A DNA stretch of 64,000 nucleotides from Nakazawaea peltata (Eukaryota > Ascomycota > Pichiomycetes > Alaninales > Pachysolenaceae). Positions 42,488 to 51,894 of the stretch are shown here, piece after piece. A program made the translations under genes and the position numbers. The notes below the pieces were generated by a model. That model was not told where the DNA came from and did no database searches. It saw nothing but the letters and a program-made list of their open reading frames with translations. How positions within the stretch are numbered: position 1 is the stretch's first letter; each line of letters begins with the position of its first letter. The stretch covers positions 684,468 to 748,467 of the forward strand of contig BCGQ01000003.1 in the NCBI GenBank assembly GCA_001599355.1. The letters are read 5' to 3'.

Positions 42488-45373
42488 ATGTCATTGATTT
42501 CCGCCGCCCCTTTATTGGCATTGTTAACCGAGCCAGATGATGGGTTAAAATCATACGCTTTGAAATCCTTGAACGATGTCGTTGACCAATTGTGGGCCGA
42601 GATCGCCAACAATATCACCGAGATCGAAGAATTGTATGAAGATGACAGTTTTAACGACCGCAAATTGGCCGCCCTCGTTCTGTCAAAGGTATATTACAAC
42701 TTAGGAGACTACGACTCTTCTGTTAAGTACTCCTTATGTTCTGGTGACCTGTTTGACATCGATGAGAAGACCGAATTTGTCGAAACAATCGTCTCCAAAT
42801 GTATCAACTACTATATTTCATTGTCTCAACAGAAATATTTGGACTCTTCCGTTGAGATCGATGACCAATTGAAATCCATCTTTGAAAAAATGTTACTGAA
42901 ATGTATTGCTGCTAAAGAATGGAAATTGGCCATTGGAATTGCTTTAGAGAGTTACAGATTGGATATCGTAAAGGATTTATTGAGTAAGAATGAGGATGAT
43001 GAAGAACTGGTATTGTCTTTGATCAGTTATGTCTTGACTTGCACCACTTCAGTCATCTCCAATGCTCAATTCCGTGTCGATGTTTTGAATTCTCTTGTAT
43101 TGCTCTTGTTGCGTTTAAAGAACCCAGATTATTTCATCATCGCCAAGATCATTGTACAGTTGAACGATTACAAGTTGGCTCACCGTATCTTTGCTCGTTT
43201 AATCACTAGTGATATGCATTTGACTGCTTTCCAAGTGGCCTTTGATTTGGTCAATGCTGCTTCTCAAGAATTGTTGGATAAGACTTCAGAAGTTTTATCT
43301 AAAGATGAGTCTTGTCTGTCTTCCAAACATCATTCTAAAATAATAAAGATTTTGTCTGGTGTTCCAACTTGTGACCTCAACATCACCTTCTTGAACAACA
43401 ATAACAATACTGATATCAATATCTTGAATAAGACCAAATTGTTATTGGATGGCCGTAACTCGATCTTCCATTCTGCAGTTACTTTTGAGAATGCTTTCAT
43501 GCATGCCGGTACTACTGATGACTCCTTCTTCAGATCTAATTTGGAATGGTTAGGAAAGGCCACTAATTGGTCTAAATTCTCTGCTACTGCCGCTTTGGGT
43601 GTCATCCACAAGGGTAATCTTTCACGTGGTTTCTCCATCTTACAACCTTATTTACCTGGATCTTCTGGATCTCATTATACCAAGGGAGGTTCCCTTTATG
43701 GATTGGGTCTTATATATGCTGGTTACGGTAAAGAAGTGATTGACTATTTGCGTGAACATATCGTTGAAAACGCCGGTGGTGCAGGAACCAATGATTCTTC
43801 TGAGAATCAAGAAGTAGATGTCATTTTACATGGTGCTTGTCTTGGTGCAGGTGTAGCTGCCATGGGATTAGGATCTCAAGATGTTTACGAGGAATTAAAG
43901 ACTGTATTATACGCTGACTCTGCCATTTCCGGTGAAGCTGCTGCTTATGGTATGGGTTTGGTAATGCTTGGTTCCGGTTACCTGCAAGCCGCTGACGACA
44001 TGTTGGCTTATGCTGGTGAGACTAAACATGAACATATCATCAGAGGTTTGGCCATGGCTATTTCTTTGATCTATTACGGTAAAGAAACTGAGTGTGAGAA
44101 CGTTGTTAAGCAAACGATTTCTCACACTAATCCGATCTTACGTTATGGAGCTTGTTTCACATTGGCTTTGGCTTATTGTGGTACTGGAAACAACTCCGCT
44201 ATCCAAAGGTTGTTACACATTGCCGTTTCTGACTCTTCAGATGCTGTCAGACGTGCTTCTGTCATTCTGTTAGGTCTTATTTTATTGCGTGACTACACTA
44301 CTGTCCCAACTATTGTTGAATTGTTGTCTGAATCTCATAACCCTCACGTTCGTTATGGTACTGCAATGGCTTTGGGTATCTCGTGTGCTGGACGTGGTTT
44401 ACCTCTGGCCATCGAAGTATTGGAACCATTGACTAAAGACCCTGTTGATTTTGTCAGACAAGGTGCCTTGATTGCTTCTTCCATGATTATGATCCAACAA
44501 ACGGAGAAGACTTTCCCTAAGGTTAAAACATTCAGAGAAACTTTGGCCGGTGTCATCTCTAACAAGAACCAAGATGCTTTGGCCAAATATGGTGCTGCTT
44601 TAGCTCAAGGTATTCTCGATGCCGGTGGTAGAAATGTAACTATCCAATTGGAGAATGCTCAAACCAATACTTTGAATCTGAAGGCCATTGTTGGTTTGAC
44701 TATGTTCACTCAATCCTGGTATTGGTATCCATTGGCTCATTTCTTGTCGTTATCATTCACTCCAACATCGATCATTGGTGTTAAAGAAGACTTGAAAGTT
44801 CCTAAATTCTCAATCAATTGTCATACCAAATCTGATTTGTTCAGTTATCCACCAAAATACGAAGAAGTCAAGGAAAAACAACCAGACAAAGTGGCAACAG
44901 CTGTATTGTCTACCACTAACAGAGCTAAGGCCAGAGCTAAGAAAGCTCAACTGGAAAAGGACAAAAAAGAAGATCTGATGGAAGTCGACGAGAAAGAAGA
45001 AGCTCTGCAAACAACATCTCCAGTTGTAACTGAATCTAAGGAAGAAAAGCCAGCCTCTCCTTCCATTAATGAAGACGAATTGCCTAACGATATCGATGAA
45101 CCTTCAGTTGAAACCAATTACACCAAGACTCCTTATGAACTCTCGAACATGTCGAGAATCTTACCTGATCAATTGAAGTACATTGCCTTCAAAAAGAACG
45201 ACAGATTTGTACCTATCAGAAAATTCAGAGGAGCTAATGGAATAGTCGTATTGAAAGATACTATACCAGGAGAACCATTCGACTTGATCAAGACTGTCAG
45301 ACAATTGAATAACAACGAGGCTCCATTGCCAGATCCTTTCACTTTGGAAGACAGTGATGATGAGAACGAATGA
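42488..45373 (+). CDS. RPN2: 26S proteasome regulatory subunit Rpn2
   Basis: Predicted 961-residue scaffold of the 19S base that organises Rpn1-type repeats and docks Rpn13 and deubiquitinase partners. The central toroid (about residues 350-770) has PC repeats such as GASYGLGL-like GSLYGLGLIYAGYG, HVRYGTAMALGISCAG and KYGAALAQGILDAGGRNVTIQLENA. The C-terminus has a charged linker and the conserved TRILP-like MSRILPDQLKYIAF and a final acidic tail. The ATG at 42488 gives MSLISAAPLLALL, the family start. CTG codons at 43982, 44267 and 44405 stand where relatives have Ala or Ser. A weak PACE-like element AGTGGCAAT (42342-42350) may serve an Rpn4-type factor. It converges on UTP7 with 54 bp between stops. 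Confidence 0.96.
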   Translation: MSLISAAPLLALLTEPDDGLKSYALKSLNDVVDQLWAEIANNITEIEELYEDDSFNDRKLAALVLSKVYYNLGDYDSSVKYSLCSGDLFDIDEKTEFVETIVSKCINYYISLSQQKYLDSSVEIDDQLKSIFEKMLLKCIAAKEWKLAIGIALESYRLDIVKDLLSKNEDDEELVLSLISYVLTCTTSVISNAQFRVDVLNSLVLLLLRLKNPDYFIIAKIIVQLNDYKLAHRIFARLITSDMHLTAFQVAFDLVNAASQELLDKTSEVLSKDESCLSSKHHSKIIKILSGVPTCDLNITFLNNNNNTDINILNKTKLLLDGRNSIFHSAVTFENAFMHAGTTDDSFFRSNLEWLGKATNWSKFSATAALGVIHKGNLSRGFSILQPYLPGSSGSHYTKGGSLYGLGLIYAGYGKEVIDYLREHIVENAGGAGTNDSSENQEVDVILHGACLGAGVAAMGLGSQDVYEELKTVLYADSAISGEAAAYGMGLVMLGSGYLQAADDMLAYAGETKHEHIIRGLAMAISLIYYGKETECENVVKQTISHTNPILRYGACFTLALAYCGTGNNSAIQRLLHIAVSDSSDAVRRASVILLGLILLRDYTTVPTIVELLSESHNPHVRYGTAMALGISCAGRGLPLAIEVLEPLTKDPVDFVRQGALIASSMIMIQQTEKTFPKVKTFRETLAGVISNKNQDALAKYGAALAQGILDAGGRNVTIQLENAQTNTLNLKAIVGLTMFTQSWYWYPLAHFLSLSFTPTSIIGVKEDLKVPKFSINCHTKSDLFSYPPKYEEVKEKQPDKVATAVLSTTNRAKARAKKAQLEKDKKEDLMEVDEKEEALQTTSPVVTESKEEKPASPSINEDELPNDIDEPSVETNYTKTPYELSNMSRILPDQLKYIAFKKNDRFVPIRKFRGANGIVVLKDTIPGEPFDLIKTVRQLNNNEAPLPDPFTLEDSDDENE

Positions 45374-45427
45374 TCATCTCCCATCTACATAAACCAAATA
45401 AATACACCTAGAAAATTCATATACAAG

Positions 45428-46999
45428 CTATTTAAATCTGGCCAAGGCCGGTCCAAGTAAATCCTTCTCTTCTGGAATACCTTTCTTAGCATTCGAGAGT
45501 TGTTGTCTTTGCTTCTTCTCCTCCAGCAAGTTCCTCTCCAATCTCAATTTACGTTGATCAATAACGTTCTGAGTGTTCTTACGAAGATGTCTCCGCAAGG
45601 CAGAGTTCTTACCCTTGACTTCTGGTCTAATCTTCAATTTCAATTCCTCTTCTTCTTTAGTATCCTTGTTGACGTTGGTGAGTTCCAGAACATCTTTGGC
45701 GGTCAACCTGGTCTGAGATGCACGTTTATCTACAGAACCGATCACATTAGGATCAAGAGTGATCATATCTGGACTCAATTTGTTAAGTAACGATCTGACT
45801 TCAGATTGTTGTCTTTGTTTAGCAGTCTCGAATGGATTGATCTCCAAGGCATCATAATTGGCTTCACCAGCTCCTGGAATGATCAAAGATTGCACTCCTC
45901 CTTGATGTCCTACACCTAAGACATCTTCAAATGGAACAAACTTGTTCTGTTGGATTCTGGATCCTGGGATTAAATGGGTCATGTATGGGGAGTTTTGACG
46001 GCTTTTGAACACATCTTTCCAGACTGTAACATGAGGTCCCCAACCTACAGAGATTAATCCGGTATCTGAAATATCCAAGGAATTGGCAATTGTAGGAGTA
46101 TAGTACGAATCAATTGTAGGAGTATAGTACGAATCAAGCTCTTTAAAGTTACGAATATCCCAGATCTTTAAAGTCTTATCAGCTCCAGCTACAGTCATAT
46201 ATCTTCCATCTCTGTTAATGGCCAAGGACCTCACTGGACCTCTACAAGCTTGGATCTTCAGTAATGGAGTTGGCATGGAAGGCGACCATAATGTGACTGT
46301 ACCGTTTCCATGACCCAGATGCATAACCGCATTCCAAGGGTTTTGTTTCAATGCTAAAGTTGGTCCCAATTTGGTACGGTGTTCCGATACAAGGACACCA
46401 GTGGAGACGTCATGGTATTTAATGAATCCTGTGTTTCCAGCAGTCACCAAAAGGAAATGGTATGGTAAGAAATCCAATGCTGTCGACTCGATATGCTGTT
46501 TTAATCTATGCAATTCAGTTCCTGTTTTATCATAAATGAATGTGTATTTCTTTTGAGCAACAGCAAAGTATTGGTCATTATGCAAATATTTGACAGCATG
46601 AACGGTCTCGTTCAAATGGAGTTCGCATGATAACGATCCAGTTCTCCAATCCATACCGGCAACATGACCTTTCTTTCCTCCTATTAACAACTCTCTTCCA
46701 TTTCTTGAATAGTCAATTCCATAAGGACCGAAATCTTTCAAAGTCAACTCAAAGTTTTTATTAGCCGTGGCTACATCTACATTCTCTTTGATCTCCGATT
46801 GCTTGAATTTGAAGGTCTTTTCCATCCCCTCAGCCTCCAAGAAACCGGCCTCTTCTTGGAGTAAAATGTCGGTTCTTTGGGCCGATTTCACAGCATCTTT
46901 GTATTGTCTATCGAGTTTTTTGAGGTTGGCATGGAGTTTCTTGTCCTTCGAATACTTGGATTTCTTCGAAACAGACCCTCTCTCATACTTAGACGACAT
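45428..46999 (-). CDS. UTP7: SSU processome WD40 protein Utp7
   Basis: Predicted 523-residue nucleolar protein needed for 18S rRNA processing. A basic, helical N-terminus (about residues 1-85) precedes WD repeats (about 90-370), including the diagnostic KDFGPYGIDYSRNGRELLIGGKKGH and GLISVGWGPHVTVWKDV, and a basic C-terminal BING4-type region with FVPFEDVLGVGHQGGV. An exact 24-bp in-frame tandem duplication (46087-46134) adds eight residues, DSYYTPTI, between two WD blades. The start is ATG. PAC and RRPE elements lie about 45-65 bp upstream, fitting ribosome-biogenesis control. Yeast Utp7 is 554 residues, so the length is normal. Confidence 0.95.
   Translation of the reverse strand: MSSKYERGSVSKKSKYSKDKKLHANLKKLDRQYKDAVKSAQRTDILLQEEAGFLEAEGMEKTFKFKQSEIKENVDVATANKNFELTLKDFGPYGIDYSRNGRELLIGGKKGHVAGMDWRTGSLSCELHLNETVHAVKYLHNDQYFAVAQKKYTFIYDKTGTELHRLKQHIESTALDFLPYHFLLVTAGNTGFIKYHDVSTGVLVSEHRTKLGPTLALKQNPWNAVMHLGHGNGTVTLWSPSMPTPLLKIQACRGPVRSLAINRDGRYMTVAGADKTLKIWDIRNFKELDSYYTPTIDSYYTPTIANSLDISDTGLISVGWGPHVTVWKDVFKSRQNSPYMTHLIPGSRIQQNKFVPFEDVLGVGHQGGVQSLIIPGAGEANYDALEINPFETAKQRQQSEVRSLLNKLSPDMITLDPNVIGSVDKRASQTRLTAKDVLELTNVNKDTKEEEELKLKIRPEVKGKNSALRRHLRKNTQNVIDQRKLRLERNLLEEKKQRQQLSNAKKGIPEEKDLLGPALARFK
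46087..46134. repeat. Exact 24-bp tandem duplication within UTP7
   Basis: Two identical adjacent 24-mers (46087-46110 and 46111-46134) coding for an eight-residue duplication. Yeast Utp7 has a single SYYTPT at this point, so this copy number is derived. Confidence 0.9.
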
Positions 47000-47042
47000 C
47001 TTTCACCTATGACTTTACTTTTAACCGCCCTTAAATCAACTA

Positions 47043-47065
47043 GAGATGAGCTAGATGAAAATTTT
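47043..47065 (+). promoter_or_regulatory. PAC and RRPE elements upstream of UTP7
   Basis: GAGATGAGCT (47043-47052) matches the PAC consensus GCGATGAGCT in nine of ten positions, and TGAAAATTTT (47056-47065) is an RRPE element. They are three bases apart, 44-66 bp before the UTP7 start. This pair marks ribosome-biogenesis (Ribi) genes in yeasts, bound by Dot6/Tod6 and Stb3. Confidence 0.75.
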
Positions 47066-47192
47066 AAGGGAAAATTTTTTTATAAATCTGCGGTTGCCTA
47101 ATTTGGAAATTGGGATTTTTTGGACGACTATAATCGGTTTTGTGGTACTTAAATTGGGGGTTAGAGGAGATTTGGGTATTGGGGGGATAAGT

Positions 47193-48482
47193 ATGTATAA
47201 ACTGTCTGAAGGGGCCAGAAGTTGGTCTAGTTTCTTTGGGAAGCCAAAGAAAGATCGTGGGGTTTTGAATGGGTCTGAGTCGGATCTTAGTATTCTTAAG
47301 GAAGAAATTGGGGATACAGATAGAAGAGATGGGAGTTGGGGGTTTGGGTTTAGGGTATCTTCGAGGAGAGATAATGGAAGTAAAGGTAAAGTGATAGTTG
47401 AAGATGAGATAAGTGATGGTGTAAGTGATGGAGATGGCGGTGGAAATTCTGAAATTTATATTAGGGAAGATAGTGACTACTCTTCAAGTAGAATATCTTT
47501 AGACCAATCTATCAACGGTGATAATGAGGATCATATGAGGTTTAATGATTCAGAAAATGTAGGAATGGATTCATTAGATAAGCCACTACGTAAAAGAGAG
47601 AGATTGGCATCTTTATTCAGTCGAAAGAAAATCCAACCATCTTGTATGAATTTGGATGACCTTCCAGAGAGTCTTCACAGCATAGAATCTGAAACAGAAG
47701 AAACCATATCTTTACCATTACCCAAAATTGTGAAGAAGAAGTCTAGTTTTAGATCTCTTTCACTAAACAGAAGTATTCAATATTGGGAAAGCAAAATATT
47801 CGAGGCCAATCCTGGGTTAGTTGGTGTTGACTTGTTTCCAGAACCATTAAGAAATACTATCTCAGATGTAGGTGATATGTTCTTTGTATTTTTCAAGTGG
47901 ATTGTATGGCGAGGAACGTAAGTTAATGAACTACATATGTCTAAAGTGTGATACTAACGATGTCAAAGACGTAATGGTCTGAATATGGATTATATTGTAG
48001 AAACAGAAGCCGAAGCTGTAGATGTAATGACTAAATATACACATGAATTACTCTCTCCTACAATTCAACTTCATATTCTACGTGAGGGATTTAAGCCTTC
48101 TAAGAACTCAGTTCAACTAGCTCATGGATCAAAACTCAATATTAGAATACCACCAGATGACAAACGTGCACCCATTCTTTGGGAAGGTCTTATAAGGTTA
48201 ATGCTCTCCGATTGTCTTTATAGACAAGATGATTTACATGAACCTATTTTAGGGTTGAGTTGGATTGGAGGTGTTGAAAACCAGTATGTCTCATTATGGC
48301 TACCAAGGACTTATTCCCCAAACTTAGAGGAAGATCTCATTAGCCTCAGCAGAATTTGTCACTATATTAGAACATATTTACCCCCAAATCTTAGGGAATT
48401 TATACTGGGGAATAATATAGTGTATACAAACAATTATAGGAATAATGTTTTTGAGGTGATTTTCAGTGAGGAAGGGATATGA
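47193..48482 (+). CDS. Putative degenerate eIF4E-fold protein, spliced
   Basis: Exon 1 is 47193-47917 and exon 2 is 47969-48482; the 51-nt intron has GTAAGT and TACTAACGATGTCAAAG. Product: 412 residues, of which the first 220 are disordered and Ser/Asp/Lys-rich. The last 190 follow the eIF4E order: an aromatic start (FFVFFKWIVW, about 229-239); a helix with KYTHEL; a LREGFKP segment matching LFKDGIEP of eIF4E; LWEGLIRLMLSD matching the long helix; then VSLW (W352) and YIRTYLPPN. By this alignment, eIF4E Trp102-Glu103 (cap stacking) become Lys287-Asn288, the dorsal Trp73 (eIF4G/4E-BP binding) becomes Met, and the basic residues near W166 are lost. Cap binding is therefore doubtful. The ATG at 47193 is chosen because the preceding 46 codons lie in the UTP7 promoter. 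The family call is by eye. Confidence 0.55.
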
Positions 48483-48770
48483 GTTATTCTCCATCACTTC
48501 TCCTTTTCTCACCTCTCTCCATCTTCTACAAAAATCTCCTCTCCACATCACCTGCCCCCAATCTGTCCCCGATCACCCCCTTCTTAAGCAAAAAGCACCT
48601 GACGAATTTAGTAGGAAAAAATTTTCCCTAGTCACCGCTCTACTGCGCTACCGAGCCCCAGCTACCGTTTTATATAGGGAAAAAGTAGGACGGAGAAGAG
48701 CAAAAAGAGGATCTCAGATTTGGAGTGGAAATAACGAGGATCAAAGTAGCTTAAATTCGGTAGCACCACC

Positions 48771-50090
48771 ATGTTTTCTTCCTGTTATAGAAGAGCTGGA
48801 ACCTTTGTTGGCCCAATGGCCGGAAAAAGTTCGTTCAAAACAGCCAACTCCTTCAGATTGATGTCCACCTCCATCAAGCAACAGCCTTTAAAGTCTGGAT
48901 TCTTTGGTGGTCTCGTCTTCTCAGTCATTGGATTAGGAGCTGTTGTTTATTGCTTCGATGCCAGATCTGCTGTCCATGAGTATGTTTTCTGTCCGATTAT
49001 CCGTAACGTCACCAGTGCTGAGGATGGTCATAAATTGGGTATTTGGTTGATGAAATACGGCTTGGCTCCAAGATTATTCAACGACTATGATGATCCTATT
49101 TTGAAGGTTGATGTCTTTGGTAAGACTTTGAGTAACCCAATTGGTGTAGCTGCTGGCTTAGACAAAGAAGGGGAAGCCATTGATGCTTTATACGATGTAG
49201 GCTTTAGTTATGTGGAGATCGGCTCGATCACCCCAGAACCTCAACCGGGTAACCCTCAACCAAGATTTTTCAGATTGCCTAAAGATGATGCTGTTATTAA
49301 TCGTTATGGATTCAATTCTTCTGGCCATTGGAATGTCGTTGCTAGATTGAGATTGAGATTGGAGAAGCTGTTATCACAAATCCTGAATCCTTACTCCCAC
49401 CTGTTCAGAGAGAACAAGTTATTGGGAATTAACCTTGGTAAGAATAAGTTTGGTGAAGAAATTGAAGATTATGTCAAAGGTGTCCAAAGATTAGGTCCAT
49501 ATGCGGATGTATTGATCATCAATGTGTCATCTCCAAACACTCCAGGTTTGAGAGATTTACAACTGGAAGATAAGTTGACCAACTTGTTGAAATCTGTCGT
49601 TCTGGAAAGAGATAACTTGAATGACAATAAATTGGCTGTGAAACCTCCTGTTTTAGTTAAAGTTCTGCCGGATCTTACCGAGACCGAGATCAAATCAATT
49701 GCTGAGTCGGCCAAAGCTGCAAAGATTGACGGTATCATCATGTCCAACACCACTATCCAAAGACCTAAAGATAGATTGTTAACTCAAGGTGAAGTAGTCG
49801 ACGAGGCTGGAGGTTTGAGTGGTAAACCATTGAAACCATTGTCTTTGAAAGCTTTGAGACTCTTGAGAAAACATACAAAGGACTCGAACTTGGTCTTAAT
49901 TGGATGTGGAGGTATCTCTAGTGGTAAAGATGCTATTGAATTTGCCAAAGCTGGTGCCACTTACGTCGAATTGTACACTGCTTTCGCTTACAAGGGACCG
50001 GGATTGGCTCTGAAGATTAAGGATGAGATCACCGATGAGTTGAAGAAAGAGGGAAAGACGTGGATGGAGATCGTAGGTACCGAGAACTAG
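48771..50090 (+). CDS. URA9: Mitochondrial dihydroorotate dehydrogenase (class 2)
   Basis: Predicted 439-residue FMN enzyme of the inner mitochondrial membrane that oxidises dihydroorotate to orotate with ubiquinone, the fourth step of pyrimidine synthesis. A basic Ser-rich presequence (about 1-35) precedes a membrane segment (about 42-62). Core motifs include [61 protein letters not shown] and [11 protein letters not shown], then [13 protein letters not shown]. The quinone-linked form differs from the cytosolic fumarate-linked Ura1 of S. cerevisiae and ties pyrimidine synthesis to respiration. CTG at 49665-49667 replaces the conserved Ala of VKxAPDL, a strong CUG-Ala marker. The ATG at 48771 follows ACC. 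It converges on GET2 with 32 bp between stops. Confidence 0.96.
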   Translation: MFSSCYRRAGTFVGPMAGKSSFKTANSFRLMSTSIKQQPLKSGFFGGLVFSVIGLGAVVYCFDARSAVHEYVFCPIIRNVTSAEDGHKLGIWLMKYGLAPRLFNDYDDPILKVDVFGKTLSNPIGVAAGLDKEGEAIDALYDVGFSYVEIGSITPEPQPGNPQPRFFRLPKDDAVINRYGFNSSGHWNVVARLRLRLEKLLSQILNPYSHLFRENKLLGINLGKNKFGEEIEDYVKGVQRLGPYADVLIINVSSPNTPGLRDLQLEDKLTNLLKSVVLERDNLNDNKLAVKPPVLVKVLPDLTETEIKSIAESAKAAKIDGIIMSNTTIQRPKDRLLTQGEVVDEAGGLSGKPLKPLSLKALRLLRKHTKDSNLVLIGCGGISSGKDAIEFAKAGATYVELYTAFAYKGPGLALKIKDEITDELKKEGKTWMEIVGTEN

Positions 50091-50122
50091 AGTAGAAATT
50101 GAAATAAAAGTGCTTTTTTTAT

Positions 50123-51046
50123 CTAATTAAATAACGATACAAACCCAAAGAAGAGAACAACTAAACTAATGTCCAACTGCAGTATATGATAAATGTCCAA
50201 GTAACCTGGGATGGCTTTGAGGAGTTGAGCATACTTTGGAGGTACGAATCCAGATGCCAATGGGATGATTGTACTTAATATACCTCCTCCAGGGTGATAA
50301 TCGTATTTCTGGATAGTGACAAACTGGATCAGGAAGAAAACAAACTCCATTGCAATGAAGATCATTTGGAAAGTCTTTGAGAATTCATTGGTGTAGAGGA
50401 TTTTCATGGATGAAGAGTGTAAGTCGTATGAAAAGAATGAGTAAGACAACAAAGCCAAGATTGAGATGAATCTGAAAATGGTGAATCTTTGTTGGAATTG
50501 AGAATATTGAGCCTTAATCAACAGTTGGTCTTCTGAAGATGGACCGAAATCTGGAATATTCATGGTGTCCAGATCGGTACCATTCAGTCCTGGAGGAGGC
50601 AGCATCTTCATCATGGCTTTGAATAAATCATCATTGGCAAATGGATCATGATCATTGGAACCTGGTTTCGGACTAGCAGAAGCGTTCCTCAACATTTGGT
50701 GTAAGATGTTCTCCAAGTCATCATTACTTGGCTCTGTTGGACCCGATGGCTGGAAGCTGGAGATATCGACAATATCCGGATCAGCCGAGTGATCTGAATG
50801 ATGCAGTGGAGCAAACGATTGGGAAATACGTTTCGAAGCTCTTGAGGCCGGGGTGGGTGTTGGCATTGGCGCTGGGGATGGAGATGAAGATGGAGATTTG
50901 GAGTCAAGAGGAGAGTCGGTTGAGAGTTGCGAGTTGTTCGTTCCGGTGATACGATTCAATCTATTGACAGCACCACCTTTCAGGAACTTGGCGGCACGTC
51001 TTTCTCGTAATAATCTTCTTTTTTCATCTTCAGATAATTCGGACAT
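50123..51046 (-). CDS. GET2: GET complex receptor subunit Get2
   Basis: Predicted 307-residue ER membrane protein that with Get1 receives tail-anchored proteins delivered by Get3. The cytosolic N-terminus carries the Get3-binding basic helix [18 protein letters not shown] (residues 7-24), followed by a Ser/Pro-rich linker and three membrane segments (about 190-215, 225-245 and 285-305). Order and length agree with fungal Get2. The first ATG is used. Upstream lies an 11-12 bp phased TTAGGG-type array, shared with the divergent unknown ORF. Confidence 0.87.
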   Translation of the reverse strand: MSELSEDEKRRLLRERRAAKFLKGGAVNRLNRITGTNNSQLSTDSPLDSKSPSSSPSPAPMPTPTPASRASKRISQSFAPLHHSDHSADPDIVDISSFQPSGPTEPSNDDLENILHQMLRNASASPKPGSNDHDPFANDDLFKAMMKMLPPPGLNGTDLDTMNIPDFGPSSEDQLLIKAQYSQFQQRFTIFRFISILALLSYSFFSYDLHSSSMKILYTNEFSKTFQMIFIAMEFVFFLIQFVTIQKYDYHPGGGILSTIIPLASGFVPPKYAQLLKAIPGYLDIYHILQLDISLVVLFFGFVSLFN

Positions 51047-51116
51047 ATTGAAGTTGGGTCAGTCCAGTGAAGAAGGCTGAAGTGGAGGATCTTAATGAGC
51101 GTAGAGAGTCAAGAAA

Positions 51117-51305
51117 TGTTAGGAAAATGCTAGGAAATTTGGGGATTTGTTAGGGAAATTGTTAGGGAAAATGTTAGGAAAATGTTAGGGAAATGTTAAG
51201 GAAATGTTAAGGAAAATGTTAAATGTTAAAAAACGCGATAGGTAATGAAATTGTTAGGGAAATACCAAGGAAAATGTTAGGGAAATGCTAAGGAAAATGT
51301 TAGGC
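51117..51305 (-). promoter_or_regulatory. 11-12 bp phased TTAGGGAAA array upstream of GET2
   Basis: About fifteen units of GTTAGGGAAAAT type. Exact TTAGGG occurs at 51150, 51162, 51185, 51254 and 51277, with TTAGG or TTAAGG variants at 51119, 51174, 51196, 51207 and 51219; the step is 11-12 bp. A 30-bp break near 51225-51250 divides it in two. On the GET2 coding strand it reads TTTCCCTAACAT, the same sense as the array upstream of RPN2. It starts 70 bp before the GET2 ATG. Confidence 0.65.
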
Positions 51306-51396
51306 AAAATGTATATGGAAACCCTGCACTGTTCAAACAGAGTCCAAACATACTTGACAACATTATACAATAGCTGACATTGATTTGATCAAATTG

Positions 51397-51894
51397 ATGA
51401 ATGGTAGAGCTGTGACACCTGAACTTGGAAGAAGCGTAAGATCTTCAACCGATAATGCGTATGATAGAAGGAATCTGTTAGATCCTGGAATTGTACTAAG
51501 ACCACAAGCTCCACATACACGATCTGGGTCATCACTTACAGGAGTTCCGATTGTAGCTACAAGTGCGACACTTCAACTGCAGCAACTGACACATCAACTG
51601 ACACATCAACTACCGCAACATCTGTCATATCAGCACCAGCATCCAATTCAGCATCAGATTGGCCCAAATATTTTACCCTTCTCTTCAAGACAGAACTCTT
51701 CTGCTAGAGAAATACGGCCAAATCAACAAGATTCAAATATTCAAACAAACAATTTCCTGTCTTCAGAAGTTATTCTGAATCAAATCATGAACACTTTAGA
51801 AACTCCTGATCATCTTCTTTTCCATAGTTTATCTAGAAATATTCCCATTAACAAACTTAAGAATGATTTGTTAAGTAAGTTAACCACGGACTAA
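51397..51894 (+). CDS. Unrecognised protein, 165 residues
   Basis: The product has a basic, Arg/Ser-containing start (MNGRAVTPELGRSVRSS), a Gln/His-rich middle with a THQL repeat (about residues 64-90) and a better-ordered C-terminal helix region (about 125-165) with NQIMNTLETPDHLLFHSL and LKNDLLSKL. No membrane segment or known domain is seen. The C-terminal block looks like a conserved helical element. It has its own divergent promoter with GET2, and the frame ends before 340 bp of Val/Thr-repeat-like non-coding sequence. The ATG at 51397 is the first in frame; the open frame starts at TTG four codons earlier. Confidence 0.5.
   Translation: MNGRAVTPELGRSVRSSTDNAYDRRNLLDPGIVLRPQAPHTRSGSSLTGVPIVATSATLQLQQLTHQLTHQLPQHLSYQHQHPIQHQIGPNILPFSSRQNSSAREIRPNQQDSNIQTNNFLSSEVILNQIMNTLETPDHLLFHSLSRNIPINKLKNDLLSKLTTD

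Noticed and set aside
51117-51305. True telomere repeats (TTAGGG)
   Set aside because: The units are 11-12 bp with TTAGGG only in a minority, so this is a promoter minisatellite rather than telomere DNA.
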